Origin: Streptomyces zhihengii
GTDB lineage: Bacteria > Actinomycetota > Actinomycetes > Streptomycetales > Streptomycetaceae
Direction: 5' to 3'
Length of the DNA: 64,000 nt
Assembly (NCBI RefSeq): GCF_016919245.1
Contig: NZ_JAFEJA010000001.1
Location: 3,134,001 to 3,198,000, forward strand
Both the position numbers and the translations under genes were made by a program. Under the pieces are notes generated by a model that ran no database searches, was not told the origin of the DNA, and was given only the letters and a program-made list of their open reading frames with translations. Below, in pieces: positions 50,171 to 58,380 of the stretch; position 1 is the first letter of the stretch; every line of letters starts with the position of its first letter.

Positions 50171-51646
50171 TCAGCTGCCTCCGGGCCGGAAGAGGGACGC
50201 GACGGTGCGCAGCAGGATGCACACGTCCTGCCACAGCGACCAGGTGTCGATGTAGTGGTTGTCGAACCGGGCGCGCTCCTCGATGGAGGTGTCCCCGCGC
50301 AGCCCGTTGACCTGGGCGAGTCCGGTGATGCCGGCGGGCATCCGGTGCCGGGCGGCGTAGCCGGGGTAGGTGTGGCTGAACTTGGCGACGAAGTAGGGCC
50401 GTTCGGGGCGGGGGCCGACCAGGCTCATGTCGCCGCGGAGCACGTTCCACAGCTGCGGCAGCTCGTCGAGCGAGGTGCGGCGCAGGATGCTGCCGGTGCG
50501 GCTCATCCGGCGGTCGCGGGCGACGCTCCAGCGGGTCGCGGACTCGTGCTCGTCGCTGGGGCGCAGGGTGCGGAACTTCAGCAGGGTGAACGGTTCGCCG
50601 TCGAGGCCGACGCGTTCCTGGCGGAAGATCACCCCGGGTCCGTCGGCGCACCGCACGGCCAGCGCGCAGACGGCGAGCACGGGGGACGCGGCGAGCAGGG
50701 CGACGCCCGCGACGGCGGCGTCCATGGCCCGCTTGGCGGCCCGGGCGGCGGTCGCCCGGCGGACGGCCGTCTCCAGCGGCCGGACGGCGAACCCCCACAG
50801 GTGGTCCTGGCGCGGCACCCGGGGGCCGGCGGGCCCGCCGGCCGGATCGGCGGCGCCGCCGTCGACGAGCCAGATCCGGCAGCCGTGCTCGGCGAAGAGC
50901 CCGGCCAGCGCCGGGTTCTCGGGCGGCGCGGTGAACAGCGCGTGCCGCACCGCGTTCTGGATGACGGCGCGGCTGACGTCCTCGGGGGTGAGGAGCACGG
51001 GCAGCGTGGTGGGGTCGGCCGGTCCGCCGACGTGGTGGAGGTCGACGCGTCCGACGGGGCGCATCCCGTAGCCGGGGTGGGCGTAGAGCGCGGCGGTGAC
51101 CTGGTGGGCGACCGGGCCCCGGCCGACGACGAGCGCGGAGCGGGGCCGGCGCGCGGCGGTCCGCCGGCGGGCCCGGTGGACGGCGGCCCGGCCGGCGCAG
51201 GCGAGGAGCGCCTGGAGGGCGGCGCCGCAGGCGACGGCGGCGGGGCCGGTGGCGTAGTGGGGGGCGTACGCGGTGAACGCCTCGGCCAGGGCGTACCACT
51301 GGACGACGGCGAGCAGGAAGAGCGCGGGCAGTTCGGCGAGCGCGGACGGCGAGAGGCTGCGGCGGTACAGGCCCCGCCAGGTGTGCAGCGCGCAGCCCGC
51401 GAGGGCGAGCAGCACGGCGGCGGCCGGCGCGGGCCATGGCACGGCGGGGACGAGCAGCGTCGCGAGGCAGGCGGCCGCGGCGTCGGCGGCGAGCAGTGCG
51501 AAGGGCCGTCTCCGGTGCCGGATGCGGCGTCTGGCGTGCGCGGCGGGCCGGCGTCCGGCGGCGCCGCGCGGCGGGTGCACCGAGGGCACCCGGCGGGTGG
51601 CCGTCAGGGAGGCCGGGTGGGGCGCGGGGGCGCTCTCCGTCGTCAT
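50171..51646 (-). CDS. Polyprenyl-phosphate glycosylphosphotransferase
   Basis: This encodes 491 residues: a basic N-terminus, four predicted membrane helices (about 48-150), a nucleotide-binding-like central domain (ALVVGRGPVAHQV) and the C-terminal bacterial sugar transferase domain with KFRTLRPSDE, DELPQLWNVLRGDMSLVGPRPE and TGLAQVNGLRGDT. It loads the first sugar phosphate onto undecaprenyl phosphate to start the exopolysaccharide unit. Confidence 0.93.
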   Translation of the reverse strand: MTTESAPAPHPASLTATRRVPSVHPPRGAAGRRPAAHARRRIRHRRRPFALLAADAAAACLATLLVPAVPWPAPAAAVLLALAGCALHTWRGLYRRSLSPSALAELPALFLLAVVQWYALAEAFTAYAPHYATGPAAVACGAALQALLACAGRAAVHRARRRTAARRPRSALVVGRGPVAHQVTAALYAHPGYGMRPVGRVDLHHVGGPADPTTLPVLLTPEDVSRAVIQNAVRHALFTAPPENPALAGLFAEHGCRIWLVDGGAADPAGGPAGPRVPRQDHLWGFAVRPLETAVRRATAARAAKRAMDAAVAGVALLAASPVLAVCALAVRCADGPGVIFRQERVGLDGEPFTLLKFRTLRPSDEHESATRWSVARDRRMSRTGSILRRTSLDELPQLWNVLRGDMSLVGPRPERPYFVAKFSHTYPGYAARHRMPAGITGLAQVNGLRGDTSIEERARFDNHYIDTWSLWQDVCILLRTVASLFRPGGS

Positions 51647-52839
51647 CGTTGGGTGCGCTTCCTGGTCAGGGGTCGGTGCGTGCTGAGGAGTTCCTGGTAC
51701 AGGCCGAGCACGGCCCCGGCCGTGCGCCGCACGTCGAAGGAGGCGCGGACGTGCGCCGCGGCCCGGCGGGCGGCCCGGGTGCGCAGCCGGTCGTCGAGGA
51801 GCAGCCGGACGAGGGCGGCGGCGAGCGCGGCCGGGTCCTCCGGCGGGACGACGAGGTGGTCCTCCTCCCCCGGCGGGAGGCTCTCGCGGGCGCCGCTGAC
51901 GTCGGTCAGGACGACGGGCCGGCCGCACGCCATGGCCTCCAGCGGGGCGAGCGCCATGCCCTCCCAGCGGGAGGGCAGCACCACGGCGTCGGCGGCGTAC
52001 AGCCAGGGCCGGACGTCGTCGCGCGGGCCGGCCAGGAGCACGCCCGGCGGGGCGGCGGCGCCGAGGGACGCGGCGTCGGGGCCGTCGCCGACGAGTGCCA
52101 GGCGGGCGCCGGGGACGGCCCGGGCGACGGCGGGCCACGCGGCGAGCAGCACGTCCTGGCCCTTCTGGCGGCAGAGCCGGCCGACGCACACCACCAGCGG
52201 GGCGCCGGTGCCCCCGGGCGGGGGCGCCCCCGTGCCGGCGGCGAGGACGGTCCTGGCCTCGGTCCTGCGGCGGCCCTCGGCGTCGTCCGGGAAGCGGGCG
52301 AGGTCGATCCCGTTGCGGATGACGGTCCAGCGGGCCCGGATCCCGGCCGCCTCCCCCGCCCGGCGCTCGCTGTCGCTGACGCACAGGGTCCGGGTGGACC
52401 AGCGGGTGCCGTACCGCTCCCAGCCGAGGGCGAGGCGGGCCTCGCGGCCCTGCACGGCGTCGAAGGACCAGGCGTGCGGCTGGAAGACGGTGGGGACGCG
52501 GCCGCGGACGGCGAGCCGTCCGGCGAGCCCGGCCTTGGCGCTGTGCGCGTGGACGACATGCGGCCGGGCGTCCTGGATCAGTCGGGACGCCGTGAGCACC
52601 TCCCGGGCGAGCGAGGGGCCGGGCGAGCGTTCGGCGGTCCACGGACGGACGGTGGCACCGGCGGCGGCGGCCTCGGCGGCGAGGGGCCCGCCGGGAGGGC
52701 AGGCGACCACGGGGCGTACGCCGGCGCGGATCTGCGCGCGCACCAGGTCGGTGACGACGCGTGCCACCCCTCCCTCGACCGGCTGGACCAGGTGGAACAC
52801 CGTCAGCCGGCTCTTCTCGGTCCGGTCTCTGTGCAGCAC
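51643..52839 (-). CDS. GT4 glycosyltransferase
   Basis: This encodes 398 residues: GT-B fold with LVQPVEGGVARVVTDLV, VVHAHSAKAGLAGRLA, RNGIDLARFP, VCVGRLCRQKGQD and EGMALAPLEAMACG, the standard GT4 acceptor and donor motifs. It starts with GTG at 52839 and is coupled by ATGA to the priming transferase gene. It is the first enzyme gene of the exopolysaccharide operon. Confidence 0.9.
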   Translation of the reverse strand: MLHRDRTEKSRLTVFHLVQPVEGGVARVVTDLVRAQIRAGVRPVVACPPGGPLAAEAAAAGATVRPWTAERSPGPSLAREVLTASRLIQDARPHVVHAHSAKAGLAGRLAVRGRVPTVFQPHAWSFDAVQGREARLALGWERYGTRWSTRTLCVSDSERRAGEAAGIRARWTVIRNGIDLARFPDDAEGRRRTEARTVLAAGTGAPPPGGTGAPLVVCVGRLCRQKGQDVLLAAWPAVARAVPGARLALVGDGPDAASLGAAAPPGVLLAGPRDDVRPWLYAADAVVLPSRWEGMALAPLEAMACGRPVVLTDVSGARESLPPGEEDHLVVPPEDPAALAAALVRLLLDDRLRTRAARRAAAHVRASFDVRRTAGAVLGLYQELLSTHRPLTRKRTQR

Positions 52840-52891
52840 ATGGGACTCTTTTCGAACAGGCGTGAACGCGGTGGCGGTGGCGGGCGGTTGC

Positions 52892-53995
52892 TCAGCGGCG
52901 CGCGTCGGCCTGCACGAACAGGGCGCCGAGGAAGAAGCCGTCCTCCTCGCCGGTGAAGCGGAAGGTCAGCGCCTTCGCCCCGGCGTCGAGGGCGGGTGTG
53001 ATGTCGACGACGTCCGAGTCGTAGCCCAGCGTGTTGCGGTACGCGGGACGGGTTCCGGCGAGCGGCCGGCCGAGGTCGGTGATGGTGGAGTTCATCGCGT
53101 CGGTGCGCGGATTGGCCGGATCGGTGAGCGGCACGGCGGCCCGCCCGGGGGCGCGTACGGTCACCGAGTCGCCGCTCGCGCCGCGGTCGCCGTCGTAGGC
53201 GACGATCCCGGCGCGTCCGGCGGAGCGGGGCCCGACGCCCAGGCCGCCGAGGGTCACCTCGTGCGCGGCGCGGCCGCCGCCGACGGTCTCGAAGCCGTCC
53301 CAGAGGGCGAGTTCGCGCAGCGGCTCGCGCTCGTCCTCGTAGGCGACGACCAGGGTCCAGCCGCCCCAGGAGCCCGCGGCCGAGTGGCCCATGGCGACGT
53401 TGACCTGGGCGACCGTCCAGAGGCCCGAGCGGCTGCCGCGGACCAGCGGGGTGATGTCGGCGGACGCCTGGTAGGCGTCCTTGCCGTCGGCGTCGCGGTG
53501 CGCGATCCGGGTGTCGGCGAGGACCTCCTTGTAGCGCCCGCCGGGCTCCGCGATCAGGACCCGGCCGTTGTCCTTCGGGGGCTTCTGCTCCCCGACCCGC
53601 AGATTGCCACCCCAGTACAGGCGGGCGTAGCGGACCTCGGAGTCCTCCGGCAGGGCGAGGGCGGCGCGGGTGGAGTTGTAGGTGTTGGGGTCGTCGTCGA
53701 GGTCGGCGTAGAACATGTCGTAGTCGCTGTTGGCGCCGTCCGCCCCGCGCCGCAGCGCCGCGCAGGAGGCGGCCGCGGTCGTCCGCGGGGTACGGCAGGT
53801 GATGGCCGAGTTGGCCACGCGGACGATCCCGCCGTGGTGCACCGCGTGGTAGCGCTCGGTGAACGCGATGCGGGGCGACTCGGCGGGGGCGGCGCTCCCG
53901 GGGGCGGCGGCGGCCGTGATCGGAGCGAGGGAAAGCGCCGTGCACAGCAGTGCGCACCGGACGCCTCGCGCAGCGAAGCCTGACGACTTCGGCAT
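52892..53995 (-). CDS. Secreted protein, DUF3344-like
   Basis: This encodes 367 residues: a signal peptide (about 1-30) and a beta-rich mature domain with VRYARLYWGGNL, TVAQVNVAMGHSAAGSWGGW and TFRFTGEEDGFFLGALF, the pattern of DUF3344 surface proteins. The start is the ATG at 53995, after GGGGAGCC. It precedes the exopolysaccharide genes by 52 bp and is probably cotranscribed. It may bind the polymer at the cell surface. Confidence 0.75.
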   Translation of the reverse strand: MPKSSGFAARGVRCALLCTALSLAPITAAAAPGSAAPAESPRIAFTERYHAVHHGGIVRVANSAITCRTPRTTAAASCAALRRGADGANSDYDMFYADLDDDPNTYNSTRAALALPEDSEVRYARLYWGGNLRVGEQKPPKDNGRVLIAEPGGRYKEVLADTRIAHRDADGKDAYQASADITPLVRGSRSGLWTVAQVNVAMGHSAAGSWGGWTLVVAYEDEREPLRELALWDGFETVGGGRAAHEVTLGGLGVGPRSAGRAGIVAYDGDRGASGDSVTVRAPGRAAVPLTDPANPRTDAMNSTITDLGRPLAGTRPAYRNTLGYDSDVVDITPALDAGAKALTFRFTGEEDGFFLGALFVQADARR

Positions 53996-54337
53996 GACTG
54001 GCTCCCCATTTTCGGTCAAGGCGACAAAACAGGAGTGCACTTTGTCAGAAAGCTAGTTGGAAATCACGTCGGACTCGGTCGTTCGACCATCTGGGTGTGC
54101 TTGTATTTCCGCCTCGTACAGGCACGTTGTGCGCGGCGTGTCGCGCGCCCCCTGTACCCGCGATCCATTCCATCGTGTGATATCGCGCAACTTCGGGGCG
54201 AGTTGCTCGTTCATAGTCCTCGCGGGCCGCCCGCGTGCACGCGCCAGGCACGCGCCGCCGGAAAGGGTTTCCCCTCGCGGGGCCGCTCGTTAGCCCTGTG
54301 ACGGCGGAGAACACCGCCGGGAACAGGAATGTGAAGA
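53996..54337. other. Divergent intergenic region before the rodlin block
   Basis: This 342-bp gap lies between the DUF3344-like gene (minus) and the small secreted gene (plus). It is AT-richer than the surroundings between 54000 and 54230. It contains a dyad GCAACT-N8-AGTTGC (54188-54207) and the promoter-like sequence described separately. No ORF is supported. Confidence 0.6.
54188..54214 (+). promoter_or_regulatory. BldN-type promoter candidate
   Basis: GCAAC (54188-54192) and CGTTCA (54209-54214) are separated by 16 bp. From memory the consensus for the developmental ECF sigma factor BldN, which controls chaplin and rodlin genes, is GNAAC-N15/16-CGTT. The site lies 124 bp upstream of the small secreted gene. 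Confidence 0.35.
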
Positions 54338-54634
54338 ATGAAGTACTCGAGGGCCGCTGTCGTGCTCGCAGGTTCCGTGGCGGCGCTGGGCGCGGCCGCT
54401 CCGGCGTTCGCCGCCGGTGCCGAATCCGTCCCCATGAGCCTCAACGGCGGTGTCGCCGAGGCGGTCTCCACCCTTCCGCAGCTCGACGACGTCACCCAGG
54501 CCGGGCCCGCCGCCGGGCAGGCGACCGAGGCCGTGATGGAGCTCAACAATCTGCGCGGAAACGCCCCCGAGCAGGTCCTGAAGACCGTCGCCGCCACCAC
54601 GCCGATGCTCGGCGGAATTTCGCTGGGCGGCTGA
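54338..54634 (+). CDS. Small secreted protein beside the rodlins
   Basis: This encodes 98 residues: a signal peptide (KYSRAAVVLAGSVAALGAAA, cleavage near AFAAGA) and a mature part of about 70 residues without cysteine (AEAVSTLPQLDDVTQ, AATTPMLGGISLGG). It has no recognised domain. It precedes the first rodlin gene and probably belongs to the surface layer or its regulation. Confidence 0.7.
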   Translation: MKYSRAAVVLAGSVAALGAAAPAFAAGAESVPMSLNGGVAEAVSTLPQLDDVTQAGPAAGQATEAVMELNNLRGNAPEQVLKTVAATTPMLGGISLGG

Positions 54635-54779
54635 TCAGCTCCCGTATCGCTGTTCGGGCCCTGCGTCAGCAGCCGTGCGGAAGAGGGCCTTTGGAGTGAA
54701 CCGAGAGAACCAAATCCCAATGACCACGGTTGGGCAGGCAGCTCCGATGGTGGGCAATTCCGAAACAGAAGGACGGAAC

Positions 54780-55193
54780 ATGTTCAAGAAGGTTATGGCT
54801 ACGGCGGCTCTCTCGCTCTCCGTGGCTGCCGCCGGTGCCGCGATGGCACCCCAGGCTATGGCCGTCGGCGACAACGAGGGCACGTTCTCCAAGAGCGGCA
54901 ACGACTCCTCCCAGGAGTACGGCAACGCGGAGACCTACGGCGACATGAGCCCGCAGATGAGCCTCGTGCAGGGCTCGCTGAACAAGCCGTGTGTCGGCCT
55001 GCCGCTGAAGGCCAACGTGGGCTCCCTCGTCGGCGCCATCCCGGTCGCCCTCCAGGACATCCCGATCCTGTCGGCCCCGCAGAACCAGCAGTGCGTCGAG
55101 AACTCGACGCAGGCCAAGGGCGACGAGCCCCTGTCGCACATCCTGAACGACATCCCGGTCCTGTCCGCGAACGGCGCCTCCGTCCGCGACTGA
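54780..55193 (+). CDS. rdlA: Rodlin
   Basis: This encodes 137 residues: a signal peptide (cleavage near AMAVGD) and the rodlin domain with GDNEGTFSKSG, SPQMSLVQGSLNKPC, QDIPILSAPQNQQC and DEPLSHILNDIPVLS. Two cysteines are conserved with the second rodlin. Rodlins organise chaplin fibrils into the paired rodlet layer of aerial hyphae and spores. The ATG follows AGAAGGA. The symbol distinguishes it only by order from the gene at 56172. Confidence 0.93.
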   Translation: MFKKVMATAALSLSVAAAGAAMAPQAMAVGDNEGTFSKSGNDSSQEYGNAETYGDMSPQMSLVQGSLNKPCVGLPLKANVGSLVGAIPVALQDIPILSAPQNQQCVENSTQAKGDEPLSHILNDIPVLSANGASVRD

Positions 55194-55204
55194 CGCACCG
55201 CACA

Positions 55205-55237
55205 GGAGCCCCGGCGCCGTCAGGCGGCCGGGGCTCC
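55205..55237 (+). terminator. Terminator of the first rodlin gene
   Basis: An 11-bp stem (GGAGCCCCGGC/GCCGGGGCTCC) with an 11-nt loop lies 12 bases after the stop. Confidence 0.7.
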
Positions 55238-55279
55238 CGTGCGTCGTGGACCCGCCGCGGGGACGGGGTCCGGGGGCGG

Positions 55280-55942
55280 TCAGGAGGTCCAGAAGTCCCA
55301 CCAGCGGGTCAGGACCAGCATGCCGACGGCGCCGATGTGCAGCACGGGCGGTGCCCAGGCGAACTCGCCGAAGAAGGTGCGCAGCGCGGCCGGCGCGGGC
55401 AGCACGCCGTGCCGGACGTTGTGGGCGGTGACGTACCAGAACATGACGATGGTGGCCGTCCACGCCAGCGAGCACCACAGGCACAGGGCGTTGATCTCGT
55501 ACAGCGACTGCTGCATCAGCCAGGTGCAGAAGCCGACGCCGAACAGGCAGCCGGCGTTCAGCCCGAGCCAGTACCAGCGGCGGTGGCGGGCGCCGGCCAG
55601 CAGCGCGGCGCCGATCGCGACCACCACCGCGTAGGCGACCAGGCCCAGCATCGGGTTGGGGAAGCCGAACACGGCCGCCTGCTCGCTCTTCATGATGCTG
55701 CCGCAGGAGACCACCGGGTTCAGGCTGCATCCCGGGGTGAAGCCCGGGTCCTGGAGCAGCTTGAACTTGTCGATGGTGATCACCCAGGCGGCCAGCACCC
55801 CCGCGGCCCCGGTGACCACCAGCATCCACGCGAAGGCGCGGCTCGCCCCGATCCCGTCCGGAACCGGGGTCCGCGCGGCACGGCGCCCTCCCCGCCTGTC
55901 CCGCTGTTCGACGGACAGAGTTCCGGAAGTCGACATTGTCAT
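55280..55942 (-). CDS. VKOR-family thiol oxidase
   Basis: This encodes 220 residues with five predicted membrane helices. The extracytoplasmic pair Cys72 and Cys80 (CSLNPVVSC) and the redox-active CLWC (Cys154/Cys157) identify a vitamin K epoxide reductase homologue, the DsbB equivalent of actinobacteria. The start is ATG at 55942 or 55936, with only a weak ribosome-binding site. It is inserted in reverse orientation between the two rodlin genes, whose products carry two cysteines each. Confidence 0.9.
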   Translation of the reverse strand: MTMSTSGTLSVEQRDRRGGRRAARTPVPDGIGASRAFAWMLVVTGAAGVLAAWVITIDKFKLLQDPGFTPGCSLNPVVSCGSIMKSEQAAVFGFPNPMLGLVAYAVVVAIGAALLAGARHRRWYWLGLNAGCLFGVGFCTWLMQQSLYEINALCLWCSLAWTATIVMFWYVTAHNVRHGVLPAPAALRTFFGEFAWAPPVLHIGAVGMLVLTRWWDFWTS

Positions 55943-56171
55943 AGGGAATTCACCACTCGCTCGACTCGATGGGATCCGCCCATTGTGCCGCACCCGACCG
56001 GGCCCTCCGGAGTGAAGAATCCATTCACCTCCCCGCCCGCCCGCACTGCCTCCGGCGGAGCAATCCGACCGGGGTGCGGCATTCGGGTGAACGCCCGCAA
56101 CCAAACGCGGCGGCCATCTGTTGATCAGGCTGCACCGCGTTCGCGCGTTCACAAAGAAAAGGGACAAGTAA

Positions 56172-56585
56172 GTGATCAAGAAGATTCTGACGACGGCCAT
56201 GGTCACCGCTTCGATGGTGGGCGCCGGCGCGGCCATGGCCCCGCAGGCTCTCGCCGTGGGCGACAACGAGGGCACCTTCTCGGAGAGCGGCACCGGCGCC
56301 TCGCAGTCCTACGGCAACGCCGCCACCCACGGCGACATGAGCCCGCAGATGAGCCTGGTCCAGGGTTCGCTCAACAAGCCCTGCATCGGTCTGCCGGCCA
56401 AGGCCAACGTCGGTTCGCTGGTCGGCCTCGTCCCGATCGCGGTCCAGGACATCCCGATCCTGTCCGCCCCGCAGAACCAGCAGTGCGTCGAGAACTCGAC
56501 GCAGGCCAAGGGCGACGAGCCCCTGTCGCACATCCTCAGCGACATCCCGATCCTGTCGGAGAACGGCGTCTCCGCCCGCGACTGA
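56172..56585 (+). CDS. rdlB: Rodlin
   Basis: This encodes 137 residues and starts with GTG after AAAAGGGA. Signal peptide and rodlin domain match the first rodlin almost residue for residue in the C-terminal half, including both cysteines and the SHILSDIPILSENG tail. A 71-nt stretch (56466-56536) is identical to 55074-55144 in the other gene. It is a structural surface protein of aerial hyphae. Both rodlins are on the plus strand here. Confidence 0.93.
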   Translation: MIKKILTTAMVTASMVGAGAAMAPQALAVGDNEGTFSESGTGASQSYGNAATHGDMSPQMSLVQGSLNKPCIGLPAKANVGSLVGLVPIAVQDIPILSAPQNQQCVENSTQAKGDEPLSHILSDIPILSENGVSARD

Positions 56586-56901
56586 CGCAGCGGCGAGAAT
56601 GCCCCCGTGCGCCCCGCGCACGGGGGCATTCCCCTGTTCCGGCCATTTCCCCGGGAAATGCCGACTCTTCGCACATTCATTCATCACATCATCATGAATT
56701 CATTGATGGATTCCGCTCAACGGTTCGACCCATTATCGGTGAGGCATACGAGTGACTTTTCGAACCGGCGGTCTCCGACCGGTTTCCCATCGGGAAGCGA
56801 ATCGTTACCAGTCTGCGGAGGCGCACGCCCGCAGCACCCCTGATGCGGCTGCGCGGCGCGAAGGCCGCGCCGCGTACCGCGCCCCTGCTGAAAGGATCGA
56901 A
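56586..56901 (+). other. Intergenic region between rodlin and chaplin
   Basis: Of these 316 bp the first part holds the rodlin terminator. Bases 56640-56760 are unusually AT-rich and should contain the chaplin promoter. An inverted repeat AACCGG-N10-CCGGTT (56763-56784) follows, and a 9-bp GC stem (56852-56874) lies in the chaplin leader. Confidence 0.6.
56597..56631 (+). terminator. Terminator of the second rodlin gene
   Basis: A perfect 15-bp stem (GAATGCCCCCGTGCG and its complement) with a CCCCG loop lies 12 bases after the stop. Confidence 0.85.
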
Positions 56902-57135
56902 ATGATGCACAAGAAGGCTGCAGCCGTGGTCGCGGGTCTCGTCCTGGCCCTCGGCGGTGCCACGCCCGCCATGGCCGACGCGGGTGCCGCGGGCGCCGCT
57001 GTCGGTTCCCCGGGCGTGCTCTCGGGCAACGTGATCCAGGTCCCGATCCACATCCCGGTGAACGTCTGCGGCAACTCGATCAACGTGATCGGGCTGCTGA
57101 ACCCGGCGATCGGCAACACCTGCATCAACGCCTGA
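56902..57135 (+). CDS. Short chaplin
   Basis: This encodes 77 residues: a Sec signal peptide (cleavage near AMADAG) and one chaplin domain with AVGSPGVLSGNVIQVPIHIP, VNVCGNSINVIGLLNP and GNTCINA at the very C-terminus, as in ChpE/ChpH-type short chaplins. Two adjacent ATGs are possible; the second (56905) has the better distance to AAAGGA. It forms the hydrophobic sheath together with the rodlins. Confidence 0.95.
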   Translation: MMHKKAAAVVAGLVLALGGATPAMADAGAAGAAVGSPGVLSGNVIQVPIHIPVNVCGNSINVIGLLNPAIGNTCINA

Positions 57136-57169
57136 CGTACCGTCACGACGCCCTGAGGGCACGGTGACC

Positions 57170-57211
57170 GAGAAGCCCCGGGGAGCGGCCCGCCGCCCCC
57201 CGGGGCTTCTC
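57170..57211. terminator. Terminator between chaplin and methyltransferase genes
   Basis: A 14-bp stem (GAGAAGCCCCGGGG and its complement) with a 14-nt GC-rich loop separates the convergent genes. Confidence 0.75.
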
Positions 57212-57217
57212 GCATGC

Positions 57218-58018
57218 CTACCGGGCCACCGCCGCCAAGGTGCCGCTGACCACGGTGGCCTCCCGTTCGCCGCAGACCTCGACCTGCGGCACGAGGCCGT
57301 GCGCGGTGAACGCCGCCACCGTCCACGGCGTCTGCCGGCCGCTGGTCTCGACGAGGAGCACCCCGCCGGGGGCGAGCCACCGCGCCGCCCCGGCGGCGAC
57401 CCGGCGCTGGACGTCCAGACCGTCGGCGCCGCCGTCGAGCGCGACCCGCGGCTCGTGGTCCCGCGCCTCGGCGGGCAGCAGGGCGATCTCGCCGGTGGGC
57501 ACGTAGGGGGCGTTGGCGAGCAGGACGTCGACCCGGCCCCTGAGCCCGGCGGGCAGCGGCGCGTAGAGGTCGCCCCGGTGGACCCGGCCCCCGAAGGGCG
57601 CGACGTTGCGGCGGGCGCAGCGCACGGCGGCCGGCTCGATGTCGGCGGCGTGGAGTTCGCCGCCGCCGAGCGCGTGGACCACGGCGGCGCCGAGCGCCCC
57701 GGAACCGCAGCAGAGATCGACCACCACGGCGCCGGGCGGGGCGAGGGCGGCGGCGCGTTCGACGAGGAACTCGGTCCGCCGGCGGGGGACGAAGACACCG
57801 GGGTCCACGGCGATCCGCAGACCGCGGAACTCGGCCCAGCCGACGACGTGTTCCAGCGGGAGGCCGCCGGCGCGGCGGGCGGCCATGGTGTGCAGTTCGG
57901 CGGTGTCGCGGGCGGCGGCCGCGAGGAGCGCGGCCTCGTCCTCGGCGAAGACGCAGCCCGCGGCACGCAGGGTGGTGACGACGGAGGGGAGAGCGGGGGA
58001 TGTCGGCGGAACCGGCAT
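57218..58018 (-). CDS. Putative protein-glutamine methyltransferase (PrmC/HemK-like)
   Basis: This encodes 266 residues. The Rossmann core has the SAM-binding motif VVDLCCGSGALG and the catalytic NxPY motif as NAPYVPTGEI, followed by a DHEPRVALDGGADGLD loop typical of PrmC/HemK. It probably methylates a glutamine, as PrmC does with release factors, but a second specialised enzyme is possible because PrmC normally sits with prfA. Confidence 0.85.
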   Translation of the reverse strand: MPVPPTSPALPSVVTTLRAAGCVFAEDEAALLAAAARDTAELHTMAARRAGGLPLEHVVGWAEFRGLRIAVDPGVFVPRRRTEFLVERAAALAPPGAVVVDLCCGSGALGAAVVHALGGGELHAADIEPAAVRCARRNVAPFGGRVHRGDLYAPLPAGLRGRVDVLLANAPYVPTGEIALLPAEARDHEPRVALDGGADGLDVQRRVAAGAARWLAPGGVLLVETSGRQTPWTVAAFTAHGLVPQVEVCGEREATVVSGTLAAVAR

Positions 58019-58380
58019 GGAAAGCCTTTCGGGTACCCGAGGGCGCCCTCGCGGTCACCTACACCCGGTGGACCGCACGGCCTGTGGAGGAGGGCACCCG
58101 GCCTGCTGCTGCGGAGATCGGGCTCACCTCCCGGGTCGGTCCTGACATGCGCGGACGCACACCTTATCGCACGGACACCACCCGTCCGGGGTGCCCGGGT
58201 GACGAGCGCAACACCCGGTCGCCGATCGAGGGAATCGCAGGCCGCCGCCCGGCGGGAGCCCCCTTTCGAAGGACGCCGGGCGGCCCTGCCAGCGGAAGCA
58301 GCAAACCGGGATATTCGCCCCATGCTTTTCGCGGACCGCGGTCCGGAGCGATCACCTCCGGACCCCGGTAGCCTCACGGC
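58019..58380. other. Divergent intergenic region, no gene seen
   Basis: These 362 bp separate the methyltransferase and aminotransferase genes. The only long frame (58000-58371) overlaps the methyltransferase start, lacks a ribosome-binding site and has no recognisable domain. The region ends in the leaderless-type promoter below. Confidence 0.6.
58369..58374 (+). promoter_or_regulatory. -10 element of a leaderless aminotransferase transcript
   Basis: TAGCCT (TANNNT) ends six bases before the ATG at 58381 and no Shine-Dalgarno sequence precedes that ATG. Transcription should start at the ATG itself. Confidence 0.5.

Noticed and set aside
58000..58371. 123-codon frame before the aminotransferase
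   Set aside because: It overlaps the methyltransferase start on the other strand and has no ribosome-binding site, domain or sensible composition.
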